Positions 5,607 through 5,865 of a stretch of 5,865 nt of DNA are shown here, in pieces; positions within the stretch are counted from its first letter, which is position 1, and every line of letters starts with the position of its first letter. The stretch comes from Planctomycetota bacterium. Its GTDB lineage: Bacteria > Planctomycetota > Phycisphaerae > WQYP01. The notes below the pieces were generated by a model. The model did not search any database. It was not told the origin of the DNA and saw only the letters and a list, made by a program, of their open reading frames with translations. The position numbers were made by a program, and so were the translations under genes. The DNA is taken from contig JAJZCU010000157.1 in NCBI GenBank assembly GCA_021828935.1, forward strand, positions 1 to 5,865, written 5' to 3'.

Positions 5607-5865
5607 TTATCGCCCCAATTCCATCACCGCCGCCCACTGTGCGTCGGACACGGGGACCACCGAAAGCCGCGGCAGGCGCAGCAACTCCCAACCGGTGAAC
5701 CGAGCATCAGCTTTTAGCGTGGCCAGCGAAACCGGCTGCGGCATCTTTTTCAACGCCGTGATGCGCACCAAAGCCAGCTTGTCATTGCCTTTCACGGCAG
5801 TTGCGTCCTCCAGCGCCGCCGCGATACCCACGACCGCCCTTTCGTCACCGGTGTGGTGGTCAGGG
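5607..5865 (-). CDS. EVE-domain (PUA-like) protein, C-terminal part
   Basis: Reading from the right edge of the window towards the TAA at 5607-5609, 85 codons are open and the 5' end lies outside. The product shows the C-terminal half of an EVE domain (COG2947, DUF55): HTGDERAVVGIA near the visible start, a short beta/alpha region, then PQPVSLATLKADARFTGW and LLRLPRLSVVPVSDAQW near the end. EVE domains are PUA-like folds with an aromatic pocket that in characterised members binds modified bases such as 5-methyl- or 5-hydroxymethylcytosine; many bacterial stand-alone copies have no known function. A GTG at 5831 falls within the conserved domain and is not the true start. The gene converges on the MAD4-like gene with only 45 bp between stops. 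The first four visible residues (Pro-Asp-His-His) fit the family poorly, where hydrophobic residues and Tyr usually precede His-Thr-Gly. Confidence 0.85.
   Translation of the reverse strand, partial: PDHHTGDERAVVGIAAALEDATAVKGNDKLALVRITALKKMPQPVSLATLKADARFTGWELLRLPRLSVVPVSDAQWAAVMELGR
5849..5865 (-). repeat. 17-bp inverted repeat, right copy at the window edge
   Basis: Exact reverse complement of 5569-5585, ending at the last base of the window and lying inside the EVE reading frame, where it encodes the stretch leading into His-Thr-Gly. Because it touches the edge, the repeat may be longer. It may be a true repeat or a fold-back junction. Confidence 0.85.

Noticed and set aside
5585..5608. 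Intrinsic terminator between the convergent genes (T6 run at 5603-5608)
   Set aside because: The bases before the T-run are C-rich with too few G partners. I can build only a three-pair stem, so no credible hairpin precedes the T-run.

Overview
The window is a 5.9 kb piece of a moderately GC-rich, densely coding bacterial genome. A CMP-Kdo synthase gene (kdsB) means the organism makes a Kdo-containing outer-membrane lipopolysaccharide, so it is Gram-negative in envelope type. A cytosolic-looking GH127 beta-L-arabinofuranosidase beside it, together with weak or variable ribosome binding sites, would suit a glycan-degrading member of the Planctomycetes/Verrucomicrobia/Lentisphaerae group. That placement is an inference from gene style. 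No phylogenetic marker is present.

Layout. Positions 1-224 hold no gene I can support, only a weak promoter candidate. From 225 to 3391 three plus-strand genes are packed tightly: a small SRPBCC-fold protein (225-701), a GH127 glycosidase (688-2598, overlapping the first by 14 bp) and kdsB (2624-3391, after a 25 bp gap). They look like one transcription unit, although no shared pathway is obvious. A 275 bp non-coding stretch (3392-3666) follows, with a candidate -10 box and a leader hairpin, and separates this block from the next.

From 3667 to 5561 lies a two-gene plus-strand cassette joined by a GTGA overlap. The first gene encodes an AAA_21-type ATPase with Walker A, signature, Walker B and H-loop motifs. 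The second encodes a 209-residue protein that I recognise, from memory of conserved motifs, as the partner protein called MAD4 in the methylation-associated defence system (MADS); the ATPase matches MAD3. None of the other MADS genes (methyltransferase, specificity subunit, kinase) lies in the window, so this may be a free-standing two-gene defence module. This is the most interesting content here.

Convergent to the cassette, on the minus strand, is the C-terminal part of an EVE (PUA-like) domain protein, cut by the right edge of the window. The last 17 bases are an exact inverted copy of 17 bases just after the MAD4-like stop codon. The residues they encode fit the EVE family poorly, so the right end may be a fold-back artefact, or a genuine inverted repeat.
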